Positions 20,144-30,210 of a stretch of 64,000 bases of DNA are shown here, piece after piece; position 1 is the first letter of the stretch; each line of letters opens with the position of its first letter. The notes beneath the pieces were generated by a model that searched no databases, was not told the origin of the DNA, and saw only the letters and a program-made list of their open reading frames with translations. The stretch lies in the NCBI RefSeq assembly GCF_000154705.2, contig NZ_CM002917.1, forward strand, positions 1-64,000. The letters are read 5' to 3'. The stretch comes from Hoeflea phototrophica DFL-43 (lineage in GTDB: Bacteria; Pseudomonadota; Alphaproteobacteria; Rhizobiales; Rhizobiaceae). A program made the translations under genes and the position numbers.

Positions 20144-21757
20144 TTACTCAGCAGCAGCCTTGAAACCCGGAGCAGCGGTGAGAACCGACCCATCGACATG
20201 GCTTTCGAACTTCTCGAAATTGTCGATGAACATCCCCACCAGCCGATCAGCAGCCGCATCATAGGCGTGCTTGTCCGACCAGGTTGAGCGCGGATCAAGA
20301 ATGGTGCTGTCGACACCCGAGACAGTGACCGGAACAGCGAAACCGAAATTCGGATCGTTGCGGTACTCGGCGGTTTCCAGTGATCCATTAAGCGCTGCGG
20401 TCAGCAGGGTGCGCGTGGCCTTGATCGGCATGCGCTGACCCTGGCCATAGGCGCCGCCGGTCCAGCCGGTGTTGACCAGCCAGCAATTGACCCGATGATC
20501 ATTGATCAGCTTGCGAAGAAGCGCGCCATATTCGGACGGGTGGCGTGGCATGAACGGTGCGCCGAAGCAGGTTGAGAACGTGGCCTCAGGCTCGGTAACG
20601 CCCTTTTCGGTGCCTGCCACCTTTGCGGTGTAGCCCGACAGGAAGTGGTACATTGCCTGTTCAGGCGTCAGCTTGGCGATAGGCGGCATAACGCCAAAGG
20701 CATCGGCGGTCAGCATAATGATGTTGCGCGGATGACCCGCCCTGCCAGTGCTGCTGGCATTGGGGATGAAGTGCAGCGGATAGGCGCAGCGGGTGTTTTC
20801 GGTCAGCGAGCCATCATCGAAATCCGGGATCCGGTTTTCATCCAGAACCACATTCTCAAGTACGGTGCCGAAGCGTTCGGTGGTGCCGAAGATTTCCGGC
20901 TCGGCCTCGCGTGACAGCCGGATTGTCTTGGCATAGCAGCCGCCTTCGAAATTGAAGACGCCGTCCTCGCCCCAGCCATGCTCGTCATCGCCGATCAGCG
21001 TGCGTGCGGGATCTGCCGACAGAGTTGTCTTGCCGGTTCCCGAAAGGCCAAAAAACACTGCCGTATCACCATCAGGTCCCGCATTGGCGGAGCAATGCAT
21101 CGGCATGACGTTTTTCGCCGGAAGCAGATAGTTGAGCGCGGTGAACACCGACTTCTTCATTTCACCGGCGTAGGATGTACCACCGATCAACACCAGGCCT
21201 TTGGCCAGATTGACGGCGATCACGGTTTCGCTGCGGCAGCCATGCCGTTCCGGGTTTGCGCGGAAGGACGGCAGATTGATGATGGTAAGCTCGGGCATGA
21301 ACCCGGCGAGGGCTGCGCGCTCTGGCCGGATCAGCAGATTGCGGATGAACAATGCATGCCAGGCATATTCGGTGACGATCCGCGATAGCAGGGCATGGGC
21401 ACTATCGGCCCCGCCAACCAGATCTTGAACGAACAGATCACGCTCGCGCGCATGGGCTATCATGTCGGCATGCAGCGTTTCGAACGCTTCGGGAGCCATC
21501 GGCTTGTTGTTGTCCCACCAGATCTGATCTTCGGTCGAGGCATCACGAACCACGAACTTGTCCTTGGCCGACCGGCCGGTGTGCTGGCCTGTGAGCGCGC
21601 GCAACGCGCCATGGGCTGTCAGGGTTGCTTCCCCGTTTGCCACTGCCAGCTCGACCAGTTCCGCCTCGCCCAGATTGTAGCGCACCACGCCAGTTGTCTC
21701 GAGGCCGCACAGGGCCAGACTGGCCGACGGATTACGCACTCCCAAATCCTTACTCAT
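20144..21757 (-). CDS. pckA: phosphoenolpyruvate carboxykinase (ATP)
   Basis: A 537-residue gluconeogenic enzyme converting oxaloacetate and ATP to PEP and CO2. The ATP-binding kinase-1a motif is [14 protein letters not shown], and the substrate-binding [14 protein letters not shown] and kinase-2 LIGDDEHGW segments are complete. AAGGAA precedes the ATG. In rhizobia, pckA faces chvI and is needed for growth on dicarboxylates; the same divergent arrangement is seen here. Confidence 0.97.
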   Translation of the reverse strand: MSKDLGVRNPSASLALCGLETTGVVRYNLGEAELVELAVANGEATLTAHGALRALTGQHTGRSAKDKFVVRDASTEDQIWWDNNKPMAPEAFETLHADMIAHARERDLFVQDLVGGADSAHALLSRIVTEYAWHALFIRNLLIRPERAALAGFMPELTIINLPSFRANPERHGCRSETVIAVNLAKGLVLIGGTSYAGEMKKSVFTALNYLLPAKNVMPMHCSANAGPDGDTAVFFGLSGTGKTTLSADPARTLIGDDEHGWGEDGVFNFEGGCYAKTIRLSREAEPEIFGTTERFGTVLENVVLDENRIPDFDDGSLTENTRCAYPLHFIPNASSTGRAGHPRNIIMLTADAFGVMPPIAKLTPEQAMYHFLSGYTAKVAGTEKGVTEPEATFSTCFGAPFMPRHPSEYGALLRKLINDHRVNCWLVNTGWTGGAYGQGQRMPIKATRTLLTAALNGSLETAEYRNDPNFGFAVPVTVSGVDSTILDPRSTWSDKHAYDAAADRLVGMFIDNFEKFESHVDGSVLTAAPGFKAAAE

Positions 21758-22102
21758 TTCGGATTCCTTTTCTTACAGGCGCTGGACAGGTTCGAATTTT
21801 GTCGGACCATAGAGGCGGCTTTTTTAAAAAACAACAGTTGAGAAGACGAATACTCAATGAAAACAAAGTATTAATCGATTTAAAAAAATCGCACAAAATT
21901 TCAATCGGTTCAATTGAAGTGAGGGACCAGCCTCAAAGACAATGAGCGAATGACACTTAGGGAGAACTGTGCCACATTTTGTTCTCACTTTATCCTCATG
22001 GACGTGGCGGCGGGGCCCGGAAAAGACAGACGCTTGGTCTGGACCGGGTTGAAGCGGGGGCACTACCCAGAGGTTCGCTAGACCATGACGGAGACGACTA
22101 TC
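21758..22102. promoter_or_regulatory. divergent pckA/chvI control region
   Basis: This 345-base gap holds no gene that I can support. It is AT-rich between about 21820 and 21910, unlike its surroundings. It contains the palindrome AATCGATT at 21873-21880, with a central CG as in LacI-family operators. CGATTT (21876-21881) and AAATCG (21886-21891) form a short inverted repeat. It must hold the promoters of pckA (left) and chvI (right). Which regulator binds is not known. Confidence 0.5.
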
Positions 22103-22816
22103 ATGCAGACAATCGCGCTCGTCGATGACGACCGCAACATCCTTACCTCGGTTTCGATTGCGCTCGAAACAGAAGGGTATCGTGTTGAAACCTACACCGA
22201 CGGCGCGTCCGCGCTGGACGGGTTGCTTGCCCGTCCGCCGCAACTGGCAATCTTTGACATCAAGATGCCGCGCATGGACGGCATGGAACTGCTGCGCCGT
22301 CTGCGCCAGAAATCAGATATTCCGGTGATTTTTCTCACCTCCAAGGATGAGGAAATCGACGAATTGTTCGGCCTCAAAATGGGCGCGGACGATTTCATCA
22401 CCAAGCCGTTTTCCCAGCGTTTGCTGGTTGAGCGGGTCAAGGCCGTCATGCGCCGAGCGGCCAGCCGCGATGCTGCCGCCGCGCCGGGCCGCGCCGCTGC
22501 GACGCCAACCAAATCGCTGGAGCGCGGAAACCTGGTCATGGATCAGGAGCGCCACACCTGCACCTGGAAGAACGAAGCGGTCACCCTGACCGTCACCGAA
22601 TTTCTGATTCTGCAGTCGCTGGCCCAGCGCCCCGGCGTCGTCAAGAGCCGTGACGCGCTGATGGATGCCGCCTATGATGAACAGGTCTATGTCGATGATC
22701 GGACCATCGACAGCCACATCAAGCGGCTGCGCAAGAAGTTCAAGATGGTCGATGATGATTTCGACATGATCGAAACGCTTTATGGTGTGGGCTACCGCTT
22801 TCGCGAAGCCGCATGA
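22103..22816 (+). CDS. chvI: two-component response regulator ChvI
   Basis: A 237-residue OmpR/PhoB-type regulator. The receiver domain (residues 3-118) has acidic residues 8-10, the phosphoacceptor Asp52 in [11 protein letters not shown], and the KPFSQRLL end. A winged-helix domain follows from about residue 140. It matches rhizobial ChvI almost residue for residue. With ChvG (ExoS) it controls envelope, exopolysaccharide, motility and acid-stress genes. I prefer the ATG at 22103, which has GGAG nine bases upstream; an ATG at 22085 would add six residues. Confidence 0.95.
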   Translation: MQTIALVDDDRNILTSVSIALETEGYRVETYTDGASALDGLLARPPQLAIFDIKMPRMDGMELLRRLRQKSDIPVIFLTSKDEEIDELFGLKMGADDFITKPFSQRLLVERVKAVMRRAASRDAAAAPGRAAATPTKSLERGNLVMDQERHTCTWKNEAVTLTVTEFLILQSLAQRPGVVKSRDALMDAAYDEQVYVDDRTIDSHIKRLRKKFKMVDDDFDMIETLYGVGYRFREAA

Positions 22817-22875
22817 AACCGATCACCACGTCCGGGCTCCGGCCCTGACATCAAGCCGCCTGCGGCAAGAGTGAC

Positions 22876-24660
22876 ATGGCGATTGAAACTGAAGACAACT
22901 TGCGCAGCGAGGCTGATCATTCAGCCGCGGCCACGCGACAGAAGAACTGGATACATCCGGTCACCTTGGTGCGCCGGATTTTTGGTCACCTGATCTTTTC
23001 CAGCCTGACCCGGCGTATCCTGTTTCTCAATCTCGCGGCGCTGATTGTCCTTGTCTCGGGCATTCTCTATCTCAATCAGTTCCGCGAAGGGCTGATTGAC
23101 GCCCGGGTCGAAAGCCTCCTCACCCAGGGCGAAATCATTGCCGGCGCGGTTGCGGCCTCTGCAAGCGTTGAAACCAATTCGATCACCATTGATCCAGAGA
23201 AACTCCTCGAGTTGCAGGCCGGACAAACCATTTCTCCGACCAACTCAAACGAGAATCTTGATTTTCCGATCAACCCGGAGCGTGTTGCACCGGTGCTCCG
23301 GCGGTTGATTTCGCCAACCCGCACCCGTGCGCGGATTTATGATGACGACGCCAGCCTGATCCTTGATTCGCGCTACCTTTACACCAGCGGACAGGTCCTG
23401 CGTTACGATTTACCCGCCAACGAAGTCACGCAGCGCAGTCTCACGGAATCCCTTGGTGCATGGTTCAACCGCTTCTTCCAACGCTCCGATCTGCCGCTTT
23501 ACCGCGAGCCGCCGGGCGCCGACGGGTCAATCTATCCGGAAGTGATGAATGCACTGGCCGGAGGCCGCGGTGCGGTCGTCCGGGTCACTGAAGCGGGCGA
23601 ACTGATCGTCTCGGTGGCCGTCCCGGTTCAACGCTTCCGCGCGGTTCTTGGCGTTCTGCTGCTGTCGACCCAGGCCGGCGACATCGACAAGATCGTTCAC
23701 GCGGAAAGAATGGCGATTTTCCGTGTGTCCGGTGTCGCCTTCATGGTGTCGAGTGTATTGTCGCTTTTGCTTGCGAGCACCATTGCCACACCGCTCAGGC
23801 GGCTCTCGGCCGCTGCGGTGCGCGTCCGCCGTGGCGTAAAGGCGCGAGAGGAGATTCCCGACTTTTCAGACAGACAGGACGAAATCGGCAATCTTTCCGT
23901 GGCGCTGCGCGACATGACCAATGCGCTTTATGACCGCATTGACGCCATTGAGAGCTTTGCAGCCGATGTCAGCCATGAACTCAAGAACCCGCTGACATCG
24001 TTGCGCAGTGCCGTCGAAACGCTTCCGCTTGCGCGCAATGAGCATTCCCGCAAACGGCTTCTGGATGTGATTCTGCATGATGTCCGCCGCATGGATCGTC
24101 TGATCAGCGATATCTCCGACGCTTCCCGGCTTGACGCCGAACTGGCGCGGCAGGATGGCGCGACTGTGGACATGCGAACGCTGCTCACCGATCTGGTTGA
24201 GATCGCCCGCCAGGTCCGGGCCGGAAGCAAGAAGGTTGCCATTGATCTCAAGGTAGACGGAAAGGCTGGCGACAAGACCAAATTCATCATTGTTGGCCAC
24301 GACCTCCGGCTTGGTCAGGTCGTGACCAATCTGATCGAGAATGCCCGCTCTTTCGTCCCCGAAACCGATGGCCGGATCGTGGTGCGATTGGCGCGTCGCC
24401 GCGGCGCTGTGCGGGTTCTGATCGAGGACAACGGGCCCGGAATTCGTGCAGAGGTCATCGAAAGGGTGTTTGAGCGTTTTTACACGGACCGCCCCGATGG
24501 TGAAGACTTTGGTCAGAACTCCGGTCTCGGACTCTCCATCAGCCGGCAGATCATCGAGGCGCATGGCGGAACACTGACCGCCGAGAACATTGCTCCGCAA
24601 ACGGATGGGAAATGGGCTGGTGCGCGATTCATCATTGAGCTGCCGGCGGAACAGCTTTGA
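22876..24660 (+). CDS. chvG: sensor histidine kinase ChvG/ExoS
   Basis: A 594-residue membrane sensor kinase, partner of ChvI. It has TM1 (about 45-68), a periplasmic sensor region of about 200 residues, TM2 (about 275-300), a HAMP linker, and the H-box ADVSHELKNPLTSL with phosphoacceptor His367. The ATP-binding N, G1 (DNGPGIRAEV) and G2 (NSGLGLSIS) boxes follow. In Sinorhizobium the periplasmic repressor ExoR holds this kinase off; exoR is not in the window. Its stop overlaps the hprK start. Confidence 0.95.
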   Translation: MAIETEDNLRSEADHSAAATRQKNWIHPVTLVRRIFGHLIFSSLTRRILFLNLAALIVLVSGILYLNQFREGLIDARVESLLTQGEIIAGAVAASASVETNSITIDPEKLLELQAGQTISPTNSNENLDFPINPERVAPVLRRLISPTRTRARIYDDDASLILDSRYLYTSGQVLRYDLPANEVTQRSLTESLGAWFNRFFQRSDLPLYREPPGADGSIYPEVMNALAGGRGAVVRVTEAGELIVSVAVPVQRFRAVLGVLLLSTQAGDIDKIVHAERMAIFRVSGVAFMVSSVLSLLLASTIATPLRRLSAAAVRVRRGVKAREEIPDFSDRQDEIGNLSVALRDMTNALYDRIDAIESFAADVSHELKNPLTSLRSAVETLPLARNEHSRKRLLDVILHDVRRMDRLISDISDASRLDAELARQDGATVDMRTLLTDLVEIARQVRAGSKKVAIDLKVDGKAGDKTKFIIVGHDLRLGQVVTNLIENARSFVPETDGRIVVRLARRRGAVRVLIEDNGPGIRAEVIERVFERFYTDRPDGEDFGQNSGLGLSISRQIIEAHGGTLTAENIAPQTDGKWAGARFIIELPAEQL

Positions 24661-25127
24661 GCGGTTGGTTTTCAGCCAATGGCGAGACCATGCACGCCAC
24701 GGCAATCGTCGTGGGCGAAACGGGGATCCTTTTTGTCGGCCCGTCCGGCGCGGGCAAGAGCACCATGGCCTTCGCTTGTCTTGCAGGCGCGATCAGTCGT
24801 GGCTGGAATGCGGCGCTGGTTGCCGATGACCGGACATGTCTGACCGTCCATTCGGGCAGATGCATTGCATCCTGTCCCGAGCCGATACGGGGCAAGCTCG
24901 AATTGCGGGGCGGTGGAATTGTGGATTTGCCGCGGATCGGGCGCGCCGTCATGCATCTTGCGGTCGCGCCGGGTCCGCCATCCGTTAAGAGCCGGTTGCC
25001 TCCGGACAATGAAATCTTCACGTGTGATGGCGTGGAACTGCATCTTCAGAGGTTGTGGCGTGACGGCGCAACAGATCCCCTGACGGCCTTGTGTGCCCTG
25101 CGGCCTGATCGCTTTTTGAGCAATTGA
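24657..25127 (+). CDS. hprK: short HPr kinase/phosphorylase
   Basis: A 156-residue version containing only the catalytic domain of HPr kinase/phosphorylase. Walker A is GPSGAGKST, and the family signature appears as LELRGGGIVDLPRI. The Gram-positive enzyme has about 310 residues, so the N-terminal half is naturally absent, as in other alphaproteobacteria. It phosphorylates a Ser of HPr (see 25681-25968). The TTG start overlapping the chvG stop gives the usual N-terminus; an ATG at 24690 is the alternative. Confidence 0.9.
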   Translation: MSGWFSANGETMHATAIVVGETGILFVGPSGAGKSTMAFACLAGAISRGWNAALVADDRTCLTVHSGRCIASCPEPIRGKLELRGGGIVDLPRIGRAVMHLAVAPGPPSVKSRLPPDNEIFTCDGVELHLQRLWRDGATDPLTALCALRPDRFLSN

Positions 25128-25282
25128 GGCTTCCTTGTGACGTAAATACGGGCTTCCGGGCGTTTTTTGGCTTGAACTTCGTCCTCTTCTGTCCAAGATG
25201 AATTTTCGTGTTATTCGCAAGTGCGAAGCAATCGGCGCGGGTAGGTCCCGGGATGGGCGCGCCGCATGCTGCTGGAGGCAAT

Positions 25283-25684
25283 ATGATCGGATTGGTGCTT
25301 GTCACCCATGGCAAGCTCGCTGAGGAGTTCCGGCATGCCCTTGAGCATGTGGTTGGGCCACAGACCGCACTTGAAACCGTTTGCATCGGACCTGAAGACG
25401 ATATGGACCAGCGGCGAATGGACATTGTCGGTGCTGTTTCGCGTGTTGAAAGCGGCAAGGGTGTGATCATTCTGACAGACATGTTCGGTGGAACTCCTTC
25501 AAATCTGTCGATTTCGGTGATGGATTCCGGTCGTATTGAGGTGATTGCCGGGGTCAACCTGCCGATGCTGATCAAGCTCGCGGGGATTCGCGGCGCGAAC
25601 GACATTGACAACGCCCTGGCTCAGGCTCAGGACGCAGGGCGCAAATACATCAATGTCGCCAGCCGGTTGCTGGCTGGAAAATGA
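25283..25684 (+). CDS. PTS EIIA component, mannose family
   Basis: A 133-residue EIIA of the mannose/fructose/sorbose family. The phosphoacceptor is His9 in VLVTHGKLAEE, and the ILTDMFGGTPSN segment lines the active site. No sugar permease genes are nearby, so this is a regulatory PTS output, often called ManX or EIIA-Man in rhizobia. GGAGG lies just before the ATG at 25283. It overlaps HPr by four bases. The 155 bases between hprK and this gene show no other feature. Confidence 0.9.
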   Translation: MIGLVLVTHGKLAEEFRHALEHVVGPQTALETVCIGPEDDMDQRRMDIVGAVSRVESGKGVIILTDMFGGTPSNLSISVMDSGRIEVIAGVNLPMLIKLAGIRGANDIDNALAQAQDAGRKYINVASRLLAGK

Positions 25685-25968
25685 CCACACAAGCCACAGT
25701 TCAGTCACGGACCCTCAAAATCATCAACAAACGCGGCCTGCATGCGCGCGCTTCCGCACGGTTTGTGCAGACTGTGGAAGGTTATGATGCGACCGTTCGG
25801 GTGACCCGTGAAGGTTCGACCGTCGGCGGCACTTCGATCATGGGATTGATGATGCTGGCGGCCAGCCCCGGTTGTTCAATCGAGGTCGAGGTCGAGGGGC
25901 GTCAGGCCACCGAAGTCCTCGACGCGCTGGAAGCATTGGTCAAGGATCGCTTTGGCGAAGACGAATAA
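25681..25968 (+). CDS. PTS phosphocarrier protein HPr
   Basis: A 95-residue HPr. His21 in RGLHARAS is the site phosphorylated by EI, and Ser52 in GGTSIMGLMML is the regulatory site for HPr kinase. Both residues are present, so the protein can be modified both ways. EI (PtsP or PtsI) is not in this window. It follows EIIA with an ATGA overlap and completes an hprK-EIIA-HPr regulatory cassette next to chvGI, as in other rhizobia. Confidence 0.93.
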   Translation: MTTQATVQSRTLKIINKRGLHARASARFVQTVEGYDATVRVTREGSTVGGTSIMGLMMLAASPGCSIEVEVEGRQATEVLDALEALVKDRFGEDE

Positions 25969-25978
25969 TTAAGTACAC

Positions 25979-25994
25979 ATAAAGACATCTTTAT
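25979..25994. promoter_or_regulatory. palindromic operator candidate upstream of ahcY
   Basis: ATAAAGA and TCTTTAT form perfect seven-base arms around a CA centre. The site lies 87 bases before the ahcY start. Its shape and place resemble operators of ArsR-family SAH-responsive regulators (SahR type) that control the methionine cycle in proteobacteria. The regulator gene is not in the window, so the assignment is inference. Confidence 0.5.
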
Positions 25995-26080
25995 ATCGTG
26001 TTGCCACTCTGATCGTTTCCTGCTATTGCACGCTCAAATAAACACGCCATGCCCGCCAGGGCAGGTAAAACCGTGGGATA

Positions 26081-27481
26081 ATGAACATGACCGCAACCAA
26101 TGATTATGTTGTCGCCGATATCGCATTGGCCGATTTTGGCCGCAAGGAACTCGATATTGCTGAAACTGAAATGCCGGGCCTGATGGCGCTGCGCGAAGAA
26201 TACGGCAGCAGCCAGCCGCTCAAGGGCGCGCGCATCGTCGGTTCGTTGCACATGACCATTCAGACCGCCGTCCTGATTGAGACATTGACGTCGCTCGGCG
26301 CCGATGTCCGCTGGGCTTCGTGTAACATCTACTCGACCCAGGATCATGCGGCTGCAGCGATTGCCAAGAGCGGTGTCCCGGTGTTTGCGATCAAGGGGCA
26401 GACCCTTGAGGAGCATTGGGATTATCTCGACAAGTCGTTCATGTTTGCGGATGGCCCGAACCTGATTCTCGATGATGGTGGCGACGCTACCCTCTATGTG
26501 CTGCTCGGCGCCCGCGCCGAAGCCGGTGAGGACATCATCCCTGTTCCCGCTTCCGAAGAGGAAGAAGTGATCAAGGCGCAGATCAAGAAACGCATGGCAG
26601 CTTCGCCGGGCTGGTTTACAAAGATCCGCGACCAGATCGTTGGCGTGTCCGAAGAGACCACCACAGGTGTCCATCGCCTGTATGAATTGCACAAGAAGGG
26701 TCTGCTTCCCTTCCCGGCCATCAACGTCAATGACTCGGTCACCAAGTCGAAGTTCGACAACAAGTATGGCTGCAAGGAAAGCCTCGTCGACGGTATCCGC
26801 CGTGCCACCGACACCATGATGGCCGGCAAGGTTGCTGTAGTCTGCGGTTACGGTGATGTCGGCAAGGGTTCGGCAGCATCGCTTCGCGGCGCCGGAGCCC
26901 GGGTGAAGGTCACCGAAGTCGACCCGATCTGCGCATTGCAGGCCGCCATGGACGGCTTCGAAGTGGTAACGCTGGAAGATGTGGCGTCGGACGCTGATAT
27001 TTTTATCACCACAACCGGCAACAAGGACGTGATCCGCCTCGAGCACATGCGCGAGATGAAGGACATGGCGATTGTCGGCAATATCGGCCACTTCGACAAT
27101 GAGATTCAGGTTGCAGCCCTGAAGAACCATAAGTGGACCAACATCAAGGATCAGGTAGACATGGTTGAGATGCCTTCGGGCAACCGCATGATCCTGTTGA
27201 GCCAGGGCCGGCTTCTAAACCTGGGAAATGCGACCGGTCACCCCAGCTTCGTCATGTCCGCTTCCTTCACCAACCAGGTGTTGGCGCAGATGGAACTCTG
27301 GACTAAGGGCGATGAGTACAAGAATGAGGTTTACGTCCTGCCCAAGCACCTTGATGAGAAGGTCGCGCGCCTGCATCTCGACAAGATTGGGGCAAAGTTG
27401 ACCAGCCTTCAGCCCGAACAGGCCGACTATATTGGCGTAACCGTCGAAGGCCCGTTCAAGCCGGAACACTACAGGTACTGA
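26081..27481 (+). CDS. ahcY: adenosylhomocysteinase
   Basis: A 466-residue NAD-dependent enzyme that splits S-adenosylhomocysteine into adenosine and homocysteine, recycling the by-product of methylation. The NAD site is [20 protein letters not shown]; substrate residues lie in [11 protein letters not shown] and the [13 protein letters not shown] stretch. The C-terminus KPEHYRY inserts into the neighbouring subunit and is intact. The insertion near residue 150 is usual for bacterial forms. ATG codons at 26081 and 26087 are both possible starts. Confidence 0.97.
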   Translation: MNMTATNDYVVADIALADFGRKELDIAETEMPGLMALREEYGSSQPLKGARIVGSLHMTIQTAVLIETLTSLGADVRWASCNIYSTQDHAAAAIAKSGVPVFAIKGQTLEEHWDYLDKSFMFADGPNLILDDGGDATLYVLLGARAEAGEDIIPVPASEEEEVIKAQIKKRMAASPGWFTKIRDQIVGVSEETTTGVHRLYELHKKGLLPFPAINVNDSVTKSKFDNKYGCKESLVDGIRRATDTMMAGKVAVVCGYGDVGKGSAASLRGAGARVKVTEVDPICALQAAMDGFEVVTLEDVASDADIFITTTGNKDVIRLEHMREMKDMAIVGNIGHFDNEIQVAALKNHKWTNIKDQVDMVEMPSGNRMILLSQGRLLNLGNATGHPSFVMSASFTNQVLAQMELWTKGDEYKNEVYVLPKHLDEKVARLHLDKIGAKLTSLQPEQADYIGVTVEGPFKPEHYRY

Positions 27482-27512
27482 TTTTTCTATCAATACCCAC
27501 AAGATATTGATG

Positions 27513-27547
27513 CCGCGTCCTTGACAACAGGGGCGCGGTTTCTTTTT
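27513..27547 (+). terminator. rho-independent terminator after ahcY
   Basis: CCGCGTCC at 27513-27520 pairs with GGGCGCGG at 27531-27538 (one G-U pair), with a ten-base loop, followed by a T-rich run to 27547. It separates ahcY from the DivL-like kinase gene. Confidence 0.8.
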
Positions 27548-27675
27548 GCGCTGCGTCCCCTTCACCGTGATTCGTGAAGCCTGTATGTTTTCAGATGATG
27601 ATTCGCTTTCGTGTTTGGCGGCGCGGCAAGTGGATCGGCGATGTCTTGTCAAACAGGCGGCGAGGGGACGGAGAC

Positions 27676-30204
27676 ATGCCAGTGAAGGCGGATTCACAGC
27701 AGATTGACAGCAAACCTGGTTCCGAAGGCACATGGACCGGTGGATTGAAGCGCCTGTACCGGCGATTTTTGACCGGAACAGCGCTTGTCGGCGGAGGCTT
27801 TCTCCTCCCGTTTTCCCATGCTTTTGCCCAGAGCGCTGGCGGGTTCAAGATCTCCTCTCTCGAAGTGGTCAATTTCGCGATGGTCATCGGCGCCATTTCG
27901 GCTGCCATGATCTCCGCTATCTGGTTGATCCGCGAACGCGCCAAGATCGATGCTGAGAACGTTGCCCTGCGCACGGCACTTGCAGATTCCCACGCCCAAC
28001 TTTCGCGCTATCAGTCCCTGATCGTCGATCGTGACCGGCAGATCGTTGTCTGGGATGGCGTCGGCGTTCCCGCGGAGGTCTTGGGGAACCTTTCCCCGGC
28101 GACGGGCGCACCGCAGAAGCCCGATGATTTTCTTGCGTTCGGCCGTTGGCTGGAACCGCGCTCGGCGGCCAGTCTCAATGAGTCGATCGACCTGCTGCGC
28201 GCTCAGGCAGAGCGGTTCGATCTGATTGTTGAGACCGTGCGGGGCCACGTCATCGAGGCCCAGGGCCGTGTCTCGGGCGGGCGCGCCTTCGTCCGGTTTG
28301 TGGCGCTGTCCAACGTCCGTGCCGAACTCGCCGAGCTCAAGACCGAACGCGACCGCCTGCTGGCTTCGGTCGATACCTTTCAGACCCTGCTTGACGTGAT
28401 CGATATGCCGGCCTGGCTCAGGGGTTCTGATGCTAAACTGCTATGGGTCAACAATGCCTATGTTCGTGCTGTCGAAGGCCCGGACCGCTCCGACACAATC
28501 GAACGTGGCATGGAGCTTCTGGGAACCGCGGCGCGCGAAAAAATCCGCGCGGCAGCCACCCCGGAACGGCCTTTCCTGGACCGGGTTTCAACCGTGATCC
28601 AGGGTCACAGGCGCTTTCTCGAAGTGGCCGATGTCAAGACACCCGGCGGCAATGCGGGACTTGCCCTTGACGTTTCAGTGGAAGAGGATCTGCGCGAGGA
28701 ACTTCGCCGCACAATCCAAAGTCATTCCGAGACCCTCGACCATCTCGCAACGCCGGTCGCGATTTTTGACCGCGACCAGAGGCTCCAGTTTCACAATCAG
28801 GCCTTCCAGCAACTCTGGGAACTCGACATTCCGTTCCTGGCCCGCAGGCCTGACAATGGTGAATTCCTTGAACGTCTGCGTGCCGATGGCAAATTGCCGG
28901 AGCCGCACGCATGGCGTGATTGGAAGGAACAGATGCTGTCGGTCTACCGCTCGGTCGAGACAACCCCGCATCTGTGGCATCTTCCCGATGGTCAAACCCT
29001 TAACGTCTTCGCCAATGCCCATCCGCAGGGCGGGGTGACATGGGTGTTCGAAAACCTGACCGAGAAGGTGGATCTGGAAACCAAGTACAACACCTTGTTG
29101 CAGGTCCAGGGCGAAACCATCGATCATCTGGCCGAGGGCGTCGGCGTGTTTGGCCCCGATGGCCGGATCCGTCTCTCCAACCCCTCTTTCCGCGCACTTT
29201 GGGGGCTCACCGAAGAGCAGGTTAAGCCCGGCACCCATATCCGTGATATCACGGCTGCATGCGAGCCCTCCTACCGAGAGCCGGACGGCTGGAAACTTTT
29301 TGCCGGCGAAATAACTTCTTTCAATGAAGAACGCCGCTCGCGTGATGGCCGAATTGAACTGGTCACCGGACTGATCCTCGACTACGCCGTGGTGCCGTTG
29401 CCCAACGGTCAAACCATGGTTGCCTTTGTCAATGTCACCGACAGCGTCGATGCCGAACGCATGCTGACCGAAACCAATGAGGCGCTGCGCAAGGCGGATG
29501 CGCTGAAGAACGATTTCGTCAATCATGTCTCTTATGAATTGCGCTCACCGCTCACCAACATCATCGGCTTTACCGATCTCTTGAAGACGCCGGGCGTTGG
29601 CGATCTCACCGAGCGTCAGGCCGAGTATCTCGATCATATCTCGACCTCCTCTTCAGTGCTTCTGACCATCGTCAACGACATTCTTGATCTCGCCACGGTG
29701 GATGCCGGGATCATGCAGTTGGAAATTGCCGAGGTGAACATTGATACCCTCCTCTCGGAGGCCGCTGATCAGATCGCCGACTGGTTCAAGGAGAATGGCC
29801 TGAAGCTGGAGACAGAGTCTGCCAATGCGCCGGCAACGATGATGGGTGATTATCAGCGGCTCAAGCAGATCCTGTTCAAGCTTCTGATGAATGCTGCCAA
29901 TTTCGCGCCTGAGGGCTCGGTGGTGAGGCTGGGTTGTGCAATGGAGGATGAATCGATTGTCTTCTCTGTGGCCGATTCCGGTCCGGGCATTCCCGAGAGT
30001 GCGCGAAAGGATGTGTTCGCCCGCTTCGAAACCCACGGTCAGGGCGGTCGCCGTCGTGGTGCCGGTCTGGGACTGTCCATTGTCCAGAGCTTCGTCTCGT
30101 TGCATAACGGCACGGTTTCGGTGGAAGACAGCGAAGGCAGCGGCACCACAATTCTGTGCCGCTTCCCCACCAAGGCTCCACAGCTACGCGATGCGGCCGA
30201 GTGA
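27676..30204 (+). CDS. divL: DivL-like cell-cycle kinase with Tyr at the phosphoacceptor site
   Basis: An 842-residue membrane-anchored PAS sensor kinase. It has a hydrophobic N-terminal region, a clear TM near residues 60-85, several PAS-like segments (about 215-600), then a dimerisation helix and HATPase domain. In the H-box the expected His is Tyr620 (FVNHVSYELRSPLTNI). The ATP-binding boxes NAANFAPEG, DSGPGIPESA and GAGLGLSIVQ look complete. Tyr at this site is the hallmark of Caulobacter DivL, which works with DivK to control CckA and CtrA. The gene lies before tsaE. The ATG at 27676 has a GGAG placed unusually close, so the exact start is uncertain. Confidence 0.8.
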   Translation: MPVKADSQQIDSKPGSEGTWTGGLKRLYRRFLTGTALVGGGFLLPFSHAFAQSAGGFKISSLEVVNFAMVIGAISAAMISAIWLIRERAKIDAENVALRTALADSHAQLSRYQSLIVDRDRQIVVWDGVGVPAEVLGNLSPATGAPQKPDDFLAFGRWLEPRSAASLNESIDLLRAQAERFDLIVETVRGHVIEAQGRVSGGRAFVRFVALSNVRAELAELKTERDRLLASVDTFQTLLDVIDMPAWLRGSDAKLLWVNNAYVRAVEGPDRSDTIERGMELLGTAAREKIRAAATPERPFLDRVSTVIQGHRRFLEVADVKTPGGNAGLALDVSVEEDLREELRRTIQSHSETLDHLATPVAIFDRDQRLQFHNQAFQQLWELDIPFLARRPDNGEFLERLRADGKLPEPHAWRDWKEQMLSVYRSVETTPHLWHLPDGQTLNVFANAHPQGGVTWVFENLTEKVDLETKYNTLLQVQGETIDHLAEGVGVFGPDGRIRLSNPSFRALWGLTEEQVKPGTHIRDITAACEPSYREPDGWKLFAGEITSFNEERRSRDGRIELVTGLILDYAVVPLPNGQTMVAFVNVTDSVDAERMLTETNEALRKADALKNDFVNHVSYELRSPLTNIIGFTDLLKTPGVGDLTERQAEYLDHISTSSSVLLTIVNDILDLATVDAGIMQLEIAEVNIDTLLSEAADQIADWFKENGLKLETESANAPATMMGDYQRLKQILFKLLMNAANFAPEGSVVRLGCAMEDESIVFSVADSGPGIPESARKDVFARFETHGQGGRRRGAGLGLSIVQSFVSLHNGTVSVEDSEGSGTTILCRFPTKAPQLRDAAE

Positions 30205-30210
30205 ACTTCG

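Noticed and set aside
25969..26080. Possible SAH riboswitch before ahcY
   Set aside because: The leader is short and AT-rich and I cannot draw the conserved riboswitch core; the palindrome at 25979-25994 explains control better.
25991..27130. Open frame of 379 codons on the minus strand
   Set aside because: It is antisense to ahcY and has no recognisable motif or ribosome binding site.
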